A program made the translations under genes and the position numbers. Shown here in pieces: positions 1-8,043 of a DNA stretch of 15,215 bases. Location of the stretch: assembly GCA_964486825.1 (NCBI GenBank), contig CAZAQS010000108.1, positions 1 through 15,215 of the forward strand, read 5' to 3'. Each line of letters begins with the position of its first letter. Position 1 is the first letter of the stretch. The notes beneath the pieces were generated by a model. It made no database searches and had not been told where the DNA came from. It was given only the letters and a program-made list of their open reading frames with translations. Source of the DNA: CAZAQS01 sp964486825 (GTDB taxonomy: Bacteria > Chloroflexota > Anaerolineae > Anaerolineales > UBA4823).

Positions 1-1
1 A

Positions 2-208
2 GTATTATCTGTAGGGGATGGTCCATTCCAGGACAAGTGCATCGATAGGATGCGCACCTACCAGTCCATGGGATCCACCATCGTTATCGTATCTCACAGC
101 ATGCCAATCATCGAGGCTTTCTGCAGCCGGGCGCTTCTGCTTGACCATGGGCATGTCGTGGCAGCTGGAGATGTGAAGGATGTCGTATCTCAATATGCCG
201 TCTCCTGA
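2..208 (+). CDS. Polysaccharide-export ABC transporter ATP-binding protein (Wzt/TagH-like), C-terminal fragment
   Basis: This is the 3' end of a gene cut by the window edge: 68 codons in frame from base 2, ending in TGA at 206-208. The peptide begins VLSVGD, continues with FQDKCIDRM, then has the switch-histidine segment VIVSHS and the closing pattern ALLLDHGHVVAAGD...VVSQY. This order is typical of the ATPase subunit of O-antigen and teichoic-acid exporters, where the Walker B DE lies directly before VLxVGD and so just outside the window. The subunit would hydrolyse ATP on the cytoplasmic side to drive lipid-linked glycan export. It stops right after the nucleotide-binding domain, so it lacks the extra C-terminal glycan-recognition domain found in some Wzt proteins. 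The next gene starts about 35 bases downstream, which suggests one locus. The family is fairly certain; the exact substrate is unknown. Confidence 0.85.
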   Translation, partial: VLSVGDGPFQDKCIDRMRTYQSMGSTIVIVSHSMPIIEAFCSRALLLDHGHVVAAGDVKDVVSQYAVS

Positions 209-243
209 GATTTCGTGACTTATTCAAGCCTCACGCTGCTTTG

Positions 244-1380
244 ATGCAAAAAAGGATATTGTTTTGCCGGTCTAATCCATTAGCACCTGACCCGCGCGTG
301 GAGAAAGAGGCGAAAGCTTTAACACGGGAGGGATATCGGGTCAGGGCATTAGGTTGGGACCGTTCCGGCGCCCTTCCAACGGAAGAAGTATTGGATGGCG
401 TCCCAATTACCCGTCTACCAATCAGGGCAGACTTTGGTAAGGGAATCAAGAATTTCCCACAGCTCTTCCGCTGGCAAGTGCACCTGCTCTTGTGGTTATT
501 TCGCCATCGAAATGAGTACGATATCATTCATGCCTGTGATTTTGACACCATCTTACCGGCATTTATGCTCAAGAAGTTGGCGCGTAAAGTGGTGGTTTAC
601 GATATTTTCGACTTTTACGCTGATCACCTGCGCTCCACGCCAGTGAGTATAAAAAAAATCATACGGGCAGTGGATATCTGGGTGATCGGCAGGGTAGATG
701 CGCTCATCCTGGTGGATGACGCCCGCCGTGAACAGATTGTAGGTGCGAACCCTCGCCGGGTGGAGGTAGTCTATAATAGCCCCGAAGACTTGAACGATTT
801 ACTGCCAGAAGAAAAAGATGCCAAAAGGGATGGCTCGCTTTCCTTGGCATATGTGGGCCTGCTACAAGTTGAAAGGGGCTTACTGGAGCTACTAAAAGTG
901 ATCGAGAGGCGCCCCGATTGGAGTTTGCACCTGGCTGGATTTGGAGGAGACCAGGATGAGATCCTGGCTGCCGCCGCCCGCCTAACGAATGTCCGATGGT
1001 ATGGGCGTATCCCGTATGATCAAGCCCTGGAGCTCAGCAAAACTGCAGATGTGCTCTTTGCTACTTATGATCCTCGTATCCCCAACCATCGTTATTCCAG
1101 CCCGAACAAAGTGTTCGAGGCCATGATGTTGGGCAAGCCTATCGTCGTAGCCAGGAATACAAATATGGACCGAATTATCGAGCAGGCGGATTGTGGATTG
1201 GTGGTTGAATATGGGGATGTGTCTGATCTGGAGGCTGCCCTGGTGAGTTTATGCGAGGATGAAGGTTTGTATCGCCGGTTGGCCAGAAATGCGCGCAATG
1301 CTTATTTGAGCAGTTACAGTTGGTCCAAGATGGAAGATAAGCTGATCCGTTTATACCAGTCAGTGGGAGGCAACCCCTGA
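244..1380 (+). CDS. GT4-type (GT-B fold) glycosyltransferase
   Basis: The product has 378 residues from ATG 244; a TTG directly before it at 241 is an alternative start. No strong ribosome-binding site is visible before either. The N-terminus has the usual acceptor-domain opening of this group (DPRVEKEAKAL, about residues 16-26). The nucleotide-sugar domain is seen in AYVGLL (about 202-207), LAGFGGD (230-236) and SSPNKVFEAMMLGKP (285-299). The first glutamate of the classical EX7E motif is not evident and a Tyr stands near its place. This variant occurs in many envelope glycosyltransferases with a PNKxFE signature. No membrane segment is evident, so it probably works at the inner face of the membrane, adding one sugar to a lipid-linked glycan. 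It lies between an exporter ATPase and a second glycosyltransferase, which fits surface polysaccharide assembly. Donor and acceptor cannot be read from the sequence. Confidence 0.86.
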   Translation: MQKRILFCRSNPLAPDPRVEKEAKALTREGYRVRALGWDRSGALPTEEVLDGVPITRLPIRADFGKGIKNFPQLFRWQVHLLLWLFRHRNEYDIIHACDFDTILPAFMLKKLARKVVVYDIFDFYADHLRSTPVSIKKIIRAVDIWVIGRVDALILVDDARREQIVGANPRRVEVVYNSPEDLNDLLPEEKDAKRDGSLSLAYVGLLQVERGLLELLKVIERRPDWSLHLAGFGGDQDEILAAAARLTNVRWYGRIPYDQALELSKTADVLFATYDPRIPNHRYSSPNKVFEAMMLGKPIVVARNTNMDRIIEQADCGLVVEYGDVSDLEAALVSLCEDEGLYRRLARNARNAYLSSYSWSKMEDKLIRLYQSVGGNP

Positions 1381-1388
1381 GAACGGGG

Positions 1389-2534
1389 ATGAGAAAAATC
1401 CTGCTGGCAGCCAACACGGATTGGTATCTCTATAATTTCCGCTTATCCTTGGCAAAGTATATGCGCGAAAAGGGCTATGAGATCGTCCTGGTATCCCCCT
1501 CCGGACGGTTTGTCCCTAAGCTACAGCAAGAGGGCTTCAAATGGATCGAATGGGGGGTCGGCAGGCAGACGCTCGCACCGTGGACGGAGGTGCAGGCCAT
1601 ATCAAAGCTGGTGGGCATTTATTCTAGAGAAAGGCCGGACCTGGTCCATAATTTTACTGTCAAGCCCGTTTTGTATGGCTCCTTCGCGGCTCGATTAGCG
1701 GGTGTTTCTGGTATCGTAAGCTCGGTCACCGGTTTGGGGTACGTCTTTCTCAGGCAAGAAGCCAAACCACGCTCGATCCGCCAGGTGGTTAAGACTCTTT
1801 ATCGCCTGGCATTCTCACCTAACCGTTCCGCAGTGATATTTGAAAACGAAACCGACCGGCAGTACTTTATTCGGGAAGGACTGGTGCCAGCGGAGAGAAC
1901 CTGCTTGATTGCAGGCGTGGGCATCGATACGGACCATTTCACCCTGCTGCCAGAGCCGCAGGGCTTGCCTGTGATCGTCCTTCCCGCTCGTATGTTATGG
2001 GACAAAGGAGTGGGGGTGCTGGTAGAGGCAGCCCGAATACTGCATGCCAAAGCTCAGGTACGCGTGGCTTTGGTGGGAGAGCCGGATATGGGAAATCCGG
2101 CTGCGGTCGAGCAGGCCGTGTTGAAAAGCTGGTCTGAGGAGGGTGTGATCGAATGGTGGGGTTGGCAGGAGGACATGCGTGAGGTATACAAACAGAGCCA
2201 TATCGTGACGTTGCCGTCGTTGGGGGAGGGAGTGCCTACTGCCTTGCTTGAAGCCGCGGCCTGTGGTCGGCCGATCGTAGCTACCGACGTTGCAGGATGC
2301 AGAGATGTAGTGGTTCACGGCCGAAATGGCTTGCTTGTACCGATTAACGATCCGCCAGCTTTATCTGAAGCGTTTGAAAGGCTTATCCTGGATCCCGAAC
2401 TGCGCGCCAGGATGGGCGAGGCGGGTCGCCAGATCGTCCTCGAAAAATACACCAGCTCAAGGGTCAACGCGGCTACATTAGAGGTATACGACGAACTCCT
2501 ACAAGCAAACGTACTTTCTGGAGTGAAGGGTTAA
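1389..2534 (+). CDS. GT4-type glycosyltransferase (PglA/CapM-like)
   Basis: This is a 381-residue protein starting at ATG 1389, only 8 bases after the previous stop, so it is probably co-transcribed. The N-terminal domain has ANTDWYLYNFRLSLAKYM (8-25) and HNFTVKPVLYG (87-97), a combination seen in PglA- and CapM-like transferases that add N-acetylated sugars to undecaprenyl-linked intermediates. The C-terminal donor domain has PARMLWDKGV (199-208), LVGEPD (228-233), and a complete EX7E motif within SLGEGVPTALLEAAACGRP (E280 and E288). VHGRNGLLVP follows at 309-318. Length matches a normal GT-B enzyme. The likely role is the second or a later sugar addition to the lipid-linked repeat unit in the cytoplasm. 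The sugar specificity is not determinable here. Confidence 0.89.
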   Translation: MRKILLAANTDWYLYNFRLSLAKYMREKGYEIVLVSPSGRFVPKLQQEGFKWIEWGVGRQTLAPWTEVQAISKLVGIYSRERPDLVHNFTVKPVLYGSFAARLAGVSGIVSSVTGLGYVFLRQEAKPRSIRQVVKTLYRLAFSPNRSAVIFENETDRQYFIREGLVPAERTCLIAGVGIDTDHFTLLPEPQGLPVIVLPARMLWDKGVGVLVEAARILHAKAQVRVALVGEPDMGNPAAVEQAVLKSWSEEGVIEWWGWQEDMREVYKQSHIVTLPSLGEGVPTALLEAAACGRPIVATDVAGCRDVVVHGRNGLLVPINDPPALSEAFERLILDPELRARMGEAGRQIVLEKYTSSRVNAATLEVYDELLQANVLSGVKG

Positions 2535-2538
2535 CCAC

Positions 2539-3543
2539 ATGTCGTTTCTTACCTTCAGAGTGATCTTCGCTGCCGCCTTCCTCTCTCTGTTATTAGGGCC
2601 TTTTTGTTATTGGTTGAGCTGTCGTCTGCATTTACTAGATGTGCCTGGAAGCAAGCCTCACAAGCTTCATCACACTGCCGTCCCCATCGCAGGTGGGATC
2701 GTCATTTTTTCGACGGTAGTCCTGGTTGGAATTATCGGCGAAGTTTTACAACTACCTGACGTCTGGCCAATCCTGGTACCGGCAGGCATTATCTTCGCCT
2801 TTGGTTTGCTAGATGATGCAAAAGGCCTATCTGTACTTTGGAAATTATCTGGGCAAGCACTGGCAACAATCCTGCTCATCCAATTAGGAACCCAGGTTTT
2901 GCTTTTTCAAATCAACTGGTTGAATATCGCGGTAACCTTTCTCTGGATTGTTGGGATTACCAACGCCTATAACTTTGTGGACAGTATGGATGGGTTGGCT
3001 ACCGGCCTGGCTGGGCTGGCGGCAGCTTTCTTCATGCTGGTCACGTTTGATTCAGGCCAGATTGAGCTGTCTTTGTTTAGTGCAGTTCTACTCGGGGCTT
3101 GTGTTGGCTCGTATTTTTATAATTCAGCCCCCGCCCGTTTCTTTCTTGGGGATTCGGGGTCTCAATTCCTGGGCTTTGGCCTGGCTTCCCTGGCAATCGC
3201 TTATACACCCGATGGATTTCTGCGCAGCCAATCCTGGTTTATCCCGATCCTGCTGGTCGGAGTACCGGTTTTCGATACAGTATTGGTCGTCGTTTCGCGG
3301 TTGCGTCGCAAGCAGCCATTCTACATGGGGAAACTCGACCACACGTACCACCGCCTAGTTGCCCTGGGTTTAGCTTCAAGCCGGGCCATCGTGACCATGC
3401 ATCTGGCAGCGCTATTATTGGGCTTCCTGGCATTTATCGCCTTACCACTACCTCCGGTACAGGGAAATTTAATCTTCTTCTTCTGTTTCCTGACCGGGAT
3501 TGGGCTTATCATATACCTGGATAGGAAAACATGGTGGCCTTGA
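2539..3543 (+). CDS. WecA/TagO-like polyprenyl-phosphate sugar-1-phosphate transferase
   Basis: A 334-residue polytopic membrane protein of the MraY/WecA family. It would transfer a sugar-1-phosphate, often GlcNAc-1-P, from a UDP-sugar to undecaprenyl phosphate and so start glycan synthesis on the inner face of the membrane. Visible family motifs are KPHKLHHTAVPIAGG (39-53), GLLDDAKGL (89-97), NAYNFVDSMDGLA (142-154), FFLGDSGS (201-208) and the cytoplasmic HTYHRL loop (268-273). Many hydrophobic segments lie between them. The HxxHR form and the absence of MraY-specific features favour the WecA/TagO branch over peptidoglycan MraY, and the glycosyltransferase neighbours agree. Start at ATG 2539 lies 4 bases after the previous stop, with a GAAGGG-type ribosome site inside the upstream gene's end. 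The family is certain; the sugar is inferred. Confidence 0.92.
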   Translation: MSFLTFRVIFAAAFLSLLLGPFCYWLSCRLHLLDVPGSKPHKLHHTAVPIAGGIVIFSTVVLVGIIGEVLQLPDVWPILVPAGIIFAFGLLDDAKGLSVLWKLSGQALATILLIQLGTQVLLFQINWLNIAVTFLWIVGITNAYNFVDSMDGLATGLAGLAAAFFMLVTFDSGQIELSLFSAVLLGACVGSYFYNSAPARFFLGDSGSQFLGFGLASLAIAYTPDGFLRSQSWFIPILLVGVPVFDTVLVVVSRLRRKQPFYMGKLDHTYHRLVALGLASSRAIVTMHLAALLLGFLAFIALPLPPVQGNLIFFFCFLTGIGLIIYLDRKTWWP

Positions 3544-4307
3544 AAGAATATTCTCCCCTCGATACCTTTCAAAACGTGCTCAATCATTGGTGGTGGATTG
3601 TCCTGCTAGCTCTCATAGGCGGAGGGGTTGGTTGGATCATCCATCGATTGCAGCCGCCCATCTATGAAGCCAGAGCGGTGTTGACAGTGATGATCGATTA
3701 TTCGCAAACAGGGCCTCTTACCGAGTACGATCAAGATCATATGATAGGCATCGTGAGGGCGGTCGTTCTATCAAAAGATGTCATCGATCAAGTGGATTTT
3801 GAAGCCCAGGAGCGGGAAATTACAATCGAAAGGCCTGAGTACATGCACACGATCTTCCTTGAGCGCAGGCATTCCGTTCTGGAGTTGATCGTTCGAGGGA
3901 CAAACCCCCAGGGCGTGTCCGACCTGGCCAACCTCTGGGCAGACATCGCCTACCAGACCCTGGTCGATGCGCAGCACTATGCCGTCCAGGCGCGCGTGCT
4001 GCGTGGGCAATTAATTGCTTTAGAGAAATGTCTGCAACTACCGGCCGTATCCGAAAAACCAGAGGTATGTAGTGAGTTAACTGCTGGTGAAATTCCACTC
4101 ACAATACAATCGTTGGAACCGCAAGTTCAGGAAGCTGAGACCAAGACTAAGGGGATCATTCCCCCTCTCTCTTTTGAGCTTTCGCAAACAGCAGATGAAC
4201 CGCAGGCGCCGGTTGCATATGGAGCGAATCTTTTGGCTCTTTCTGGAGCGATGATCGGTTTTGTTGCAGGTGTCGGGGTGGTCTCTGCAAGGGGTAAACT
4301 CCCCTAA
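3531..4307 (+). CDS. Wzz-like polysaccharide chain-length determinant protein, without kinase domain
   Basis: A 258-residue protein with the two-helix layout of polysaccharide co-polymerases. A short cytoplasmic N-terminus is followed by TM1 (about 20-39, starting WWWIVLLAL), a large external region, and TM2 (about 230-252), with the Pro-containing stretch DEPQAP just before TM2. The segment right after TM1 (PPIYEARAVLTV) resembles the Wzz domain. The external part has mostly helical, charged stretches (about 125-165 and 190-207) and two cysteines at 167 and 180 that might form a disulfide. No tyrosine-kinase domain or Tyr-rich tail follows TM2, so this is not a complete Wzc-type protein. It probably modulates polymer length together with the Wzy-like protein encoded next. 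The start overlaps the previous gene by 13 bases, with AGGA about 5 bases before ATG 3531, which points to translational coupling. Confidence 0.78.
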   Translation: MVALKEYSPLDTFQNVLNHWWWIVLLALIGGGVGWIIHRLQPPIYEARAVLTVMIDYSQTGPLTEYDQDHMIGIVRAVVLSKDVIDQVDFEAQEREITIERPEYMHTIFLERRHSVLELIVRGTNPQGVSDLANLWADIAYQTLVDAQHYAVQARVLRGQLIALEKCLQLPAVSEKPEVCSELTAGEIPLTIQSLEPQVQEAETKTKGIIPPLSFELSQTADEPQAPVAYGANLLALSGAMIGFVAGVGVVSARGKLP

Positions 4308-4308
4308 G

Positions 4309-5862
4309 ATGAGAATGGAAATGCAGGCTCTTCCCCGCCGGAAGATCTTCTCCTCCCAAACAAAGACATATTACCTGGGATTTTGCCAGGTGTTATGGGC
4401 AGTGGGGATTATCCTGCTACCGGTTACGAGCCTGCCTCTCCTGGTTCGAATCAGTGGAGCATCCACAGTGGCGCCTCCTTCCAACCTGATTTTTTTGGTG
4501 CTCGCCGTGCTCTGGTTGGCGCCATACCTGCTGATGAAAAACAGGATTCCGGCGGAAATAAGGATCTTTCTGATTTTCATTGCAGTTGTGATCCTAACTT
4601 GGTTGGCGGCGTTCTTTTTGCCCCTCCCACCTTTCAAAGGCCAGAGCATGTTGTCTAAGGGATCGGATGCTTTTATTACCCTGGCGATGGCAGGGACGAC
4701 GTATATACTTACTGCCTCCTGGTTATCCAGGAGCCGCTCAAACCTCAAGCTTGCTTTCCTTATGATCAATATCAGTGGGTTTTTAGTCATCGGTTGGTCG
4801 TTTTTGCAGGCATATTATATTTTTTTCAACAACAACCTTTATCCGGTATATCTATACGATTTGCAAAGCTTGTTCTCTTCGCGCATCGACGGGTTATTTC
4901 CAGACCGGGTTACAGGGATGGCCTACGAGCCTTCCTGGTTGGCGCACCAACTAAATCTGGTGTATCTCCCGGTCTGGTTATCCGCGACGGTCATGGGCTA
5001 CTCTTCCATTCGCTTCCGAGTGTGGCGTTTTACAATGGAAAACCTGCTTCTGGGCGCAGGCATCATTACCCTTTTTATAACTTTCTCCCGAGTTGGATGG
5101 TTGTCTTTTTTTGGCGTTTTGGCTTACCTGGCGCTGGTTTTGAACTTCCGAATCGCTCATAAAGTTCAGGCCTGGGTGGTTTCCCGCGCACAGGTCAAAA
5201 GCTCGCTACACCGGATGCTCAAAAATAGCCTGATTATTGCGTTATCCCTGGTTTTCGTGGCGGTTTATGCAGCAGCGTTGTTGGGCTTCCTTAAATTTGG
5301 ATCTCGTTTTGAGCCCCGCTTGCAGAGATTTTTCAACGATCCGTTTTCTGCCGGGGGAATATACGAGGTTGCCAACCAGCTGGCCTTTGCGGAGAGGTTG
5401 GTCTTTTGGTCGACTGGCTGGGAGATCTTCAATAACCATCCTTTCCTTGGGGTGGGATTGGGCAATGCTGGCTTTTATTTCCCTGAAAAAATGCCCGCCT
5501 TCGGGTGGGCTTTATGGGAGGTATCCCAGGTGTTTTATTATCATGGTTACCTCCCCAATATCAAAAGCTTATGGGTGCGGGTCCTGGCAGAAACAGGTAT
5601 ATTGGGATTCTCGGTATTTCTGGTTTGGAATTATATACTTTGGCTTTCAGGACGCCTGGCGAGATCCATGAAAGACCCGGTCATTAAGATGGCAGGCTTG
5701 ATGGGCCATTTTCTCTTAGTTGCTTTCATCATCGAAGGTTTTAGTGTTGACTCTTTTGCCTTGCCCTATTACTGGTTTTCGGCAGGCATCCTTTCCGCGG
5801 GAGCCTATCTGGCACGCAAGGAAATAGGAAGTAAAGGTCAGGGGGTAACAACGTATGAGTAA
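4309..5862 (+). CDS. O-antigen ligase / Wzy polymerase-like integral membrane protein
   Basis: From ATG 4309 this gives 517 residues. The frame stays open upstream to a TTG at 4261 inside the previous gene, but ATG 4309, one base after the Wzz-like stop, is more natural; ATGs at 4315 and 4321 are also possible. The protein is hydrophobic throughout, with roughly ten or more membrane helices. Its best diagnostic is HPFLGVGLGNAGFYF (377-391) in the large external loop, the classic Wzy_C/WaaL signature, preceded by FITFSRVGWL (256-265) and YEPSWLAHQL (206-215). Such proteins either polymerise repeat units on undecaprenyl diphosphate or ligate glycan to an acceptor at the outer face of the membrane. 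The neighbouring Wzz-like gene favours a polymerase role, but sequence alone cannot separate the two functions. Confidence 0.85.
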   Translation: MRMEMQALPRRKIFSSQTKTYYLGFCQVLWAVGIILLPVTSLPLLVRISGASTVAPPSNLIFLVLAVLWLAPYLLMKNRIPAEIRIFLIFIAVVILTWLAAFFLPLPPFKGQSMLSKGSDAFITLAMAGTTYILTASWLSRSRSNLKLAFLMINISGFLVIGWSFLQAYYIFFNNNLYPVYLYDLQSLFSSRIDGLFPDRVTGMAYEPSWLAHQLNLVYLPVWLSATVMGYSSIRFRVWRFTMENLLLGAGIITLFITFSRVGWLSFFGVLAYLALVLNFRIAHKVQAWVVSRAQVKSSLHRMLKNSLIIALSLVFVAVYAAALLGFLKFGSRFEPRLQRFFNDPFSAGGIYEVANQLAFAERLVFWSTGWEIFNNHPFLGVGLGNAGFYFPEKMPAFGWALWEVSQVFYYHGYLPNIKSLWVRVLAETGILGFSVFLVWNYILWLSGRLARSMKDPVIKMAGLMGHFLLVAFIIEGFSVDSFALPYYWFSAGILSAGAYLARKEIGSKGQGVTTYE

Positions 5863-7936
5863 ATCATTTGGGATACCGTGTATCCTTCTGACTTTTTTTG
5901 GGATCCTATTATGCTGCCTAGTACTGGTGTTTAGCGGAGTGGTAGGGTATTTATGGTATACCGAAACACCTCTGGATACCACAAACGTGACCGTTCAATC
6001 CCGTCCGCTTGAGCCAACCTTTACTCCAAAAGTGATTCGGGTCACACCAACTGCTCCGGTACCAGGCACTCCGGAACCTGTCCCTGGTAGGACAGCCTCT
6101 CAAGCCACTCCAGTCCCCGAACTATACTCCCACGAAACCCTGATGACGCTCGAGGATGTAATCATCCCGACGAATGATATGCGAGAGATGGCGCGCCGCC
6201 TGAAAGGTATCCAGAATATACCATTGACCGTTGAGCCACCACTCGAAGAGCGATCGGTTGGCGAACAGAAAATATTCTGGGCAACGAATGTGGATTCAAA
6301 TAAACCTTTTCAAGTGGAGGCTACGTTGCGTTATGTGACGGATCATCTCTACTTTTGGATCGAGGACGGAGTACGTTATCGAGAAGAGGACCTGCGGGAA
6401 CTGGCAGAGACCTTCGAGCACTCCATCTACCCTACTACCAGGGAGTTTTTTGGGAGTGAATGGACTCCGGGCGTGGATGGCGACCCGCACCTGTATATCA
6501 TGTATGCAAGAGGCTTAGGCCGGAACCTGGCAGGATATTTCTCATCAGCAGATTCTTATCATCCTTTGGCTCATCCGTATTCCAATCTTCATGAAATGTT
6601 CTTTTTGAATGCGGATGTCCTACGTTTGGATGATCTGTTTACCTATGGTGTCCTGGCTCACGAGTTCCAGCATATGATCCACTGGCACCAGGATCGAAAT
6701 GAAGCTTCCTGGCTAAATGAGGGCTTTTCTGAGCTGGCTGCATTCTTGAATGGGTACTATCGAGGTGGCTTTGATAAACTGTATGCCAGTAATACATCCA
6801 TCCAGCTAAACGACTGGCCGAATGACGCTTCGATAACTGCACCCCACTACGGCGCCAGCTTCCTCTTTGTCAACTACTTTTTGGGCCGGTTTGGAGAAGA
6901 TCTGACCAGGGCCCTGGTAGCTCATCCGGATAATGGCCTGGTAAGCGTCGACAGTGTATTGAGAGAAAATGAGATCCTCGATCCGGATACGGGCGAATTG
7001 ATTGGAGCGGATGATGTCTTCATGGATTGGGTGATTACTTCTTTCCTGAACGATGATAGCGTTGAGGATGGCAGGTATACCTACCATATTTATCCAGAGG
7101 CGCCTCAAGCAAAAGAAACGGAAAATATCAGTAGCTGCCCGGTAGAGGATGAAACCCGGGATGTTCTTCAATACGGGGTGGATTATATTCGAATCACATG
7201 CCGGGGAGATTTCGTGCTGAATTTCGAAGGCTCGGTAATTACCAGCCTCGTTCCGGCAGATCCACGCTCGGGGACTTATGCCTTCTGGTCAAATAAAGGC
7301 GATGAATCGAATATGACCCTTACCCGCCATTTTGACCTGCGGGATATCCGTGGGCCATTGACCCTCTCATACTGGACATGGTATGACATCGAAAAAGACT
7401 ACGATTATGTATATGTCTCTGCCTCCAGGGACGGAGAAAGATGGAATATCCTGACAACCCCCTCTGGGACCGATGAAAATCCGGCTGGCAACAGTTATGG
7501 TTGGGGATATAACGGCCTCTCAGGAGGAGGGCCTAAGTGGATCCATGAGTTCGTGGACATCTCTCGCTATGCGGGCAAAGAAGTCTACTTGCGCTTTGAG
7601 TACGTAACGGATGCTGCAGTCCATGGAGAGGGCTTCCTTTTGGATGATGTTGGGATCCCGGAAATGGGGTATTTTACTGATTTTGAGGAGGACGATGGTG
7701 GTTGGGAGGCGGAAGGGTTCGTCCGGATCCAAAACATCTTGCCGCAAACCTACGCATTGGCCTTGATCTCCCTGGGTGAGGAGGTCTCGGTGGAAACGAT
7801 AGAAGTCACAAATGACATCAGCGCAGAGATCCCAATTCAGATTGGGGAGGATGTGGAAGAAGTTATTTTGGTGGTAAGCGGTACAACCCGCCATACTAGA
7901 CAACCTGCACCTTACCGGTTTAGCATCTTGCCCTGA
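5855..7936 (+). CDS. Membrane-anchored HExxH zinc metallopeptidase with InhA-like C-terminal region
   Basis: A 693-residue predicted surface protein. Residues about 7-35 form one long hydrophobic segment, a signal anchor or uncleaved signal; no lipobox was recognised. A Thr/Pro-rich stalk follows (about 50-90). The catalytic part contains HEFQH (269-273: zinc ligands H269 and H273, catalytic E270) and then WLNEGFSELA (286-295), whose E289 or E293 is a likely third ligand in a gluzincin-like arrangement. This resembles M30-type hyicolysin-like peptidases more than the HEFGH metzincin pattern of M6. The C-terminal half (about 470-625) contains NPAGNSYGWGYNG, RFEYVTD and DDGGWEAEGF, a pattern I associate with immune inhibitor A (M6) proteins. 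The start overlaps the Wzy-like gene by 8 bases, so it is the coupled last gene of the polysaccharide operon. Substrate unknown. Confidence 0.8.
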   Translation: MSKSFGIPCILLTFFGILLCCLVLVFSGVVGYLWYTETPLDTTNVTVQSRPLEPTFTPKVIRVTPTAPVPGTPEPVPGRTASQATPVPELYSHETLMTLEDVIIPTNDMREMARRLKGIQNIPLTVEPPLEERSVGEQKIFWATNVDSNKPFQVEATLRYVTDHLYFWIEDGVRYREEDLRELAETFEHSIYPTTREFFGSEWTPGVDGDPHLYIMYARGLGRNLAGYFSSADSYHPLAHPYSNLHEMFFLNADVLRLDDLFTYGVLAHEFQHMIHWHQDRNEASWLNEGFSELAAFLNGYYRGGFDKLYASNTSIQLNDWPNDASITAPHYGASFLFVNYFLGRFGEDLTRALVAHPDNGLVSVDSVLRENEILDPDTGELIGADDVFMDWVITSFLNDDSVEDGRYTYHIYPEAPQAKETENISSCPVEDETRDVLQYGVDYIRITCRGDFVLNFEGSVITSLVPADPRSGTYAFWSNKGDESNMTLTRHFDLRDIRGPLTLSYWTWYDIEKDYDYVYVSASRDGERWNILTTPSGTDENPAGNSYGWGYNGLSGGGPKWIHEFVDISRYAGKEVYLRFEYVTDAAVHGEGFLLDDVGIPEMGYFTDFEEDDGGWEAEGFVRIQNILPQTYALALISLGEEVSVETIEVTNDISAEIPIQIGEDVEEVILVVSGTTRHTRQPAPYRFSILP

Positions 7937-7992
7937 TACAGGTGAAGCTGTGTATCTAGAGATACTTTCGAGTAGAAGCAATTGATGATAAA

Positions 7993-8024
7993 AAGCCGGG
8001 TCCATGAGCCCGGCTTCTTGTTTT
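7993..8024. terminator. Bidirectional rho-independent terminator
   Basis: A perfect 8-bp stem AAGCCGGG (7993-8000) / CCCGGCTT (8009-8016) encloses an 8-base loop. The + strand continues CTTGTTTT. On the - strand the stem is followed by TTTTTATC, because AAAAA spans its left edge. It therefore fits the end of the polysaccharide operon (stop at 7936) and also of the convergent small gene on the - strand, whose stop lies about 28 bases beyond the right arm. Confidence 0.88.
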
Positions 8025-8043
8025 AATTCCTGTTGCGAAATGT

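Noticed and set aside
4371..4790. A 139-codon open frame on the - strand inside the Wzy-like gene
   Set aside because: It lies wholly opposite a well-supported membrane protein gene, its translation has no recognisable motif, and no ribosome site or promoter supports it. It is a shadow frame.
7952..7965. Inverted repeat GTATCT-AG-AGATAC after the peptidase stop
   Set aside because: AT-rich, two-base centre and only three T after it. The much stronger hairpin at 7993-8016 explains termination.
7520..8005. A 161-codon - strand open frame across the peptidase 3' end
   Set aside because: It overlaps the coding end of the peptidase and begins inside the terminator hairpin. The translation resembles no protein family I know.
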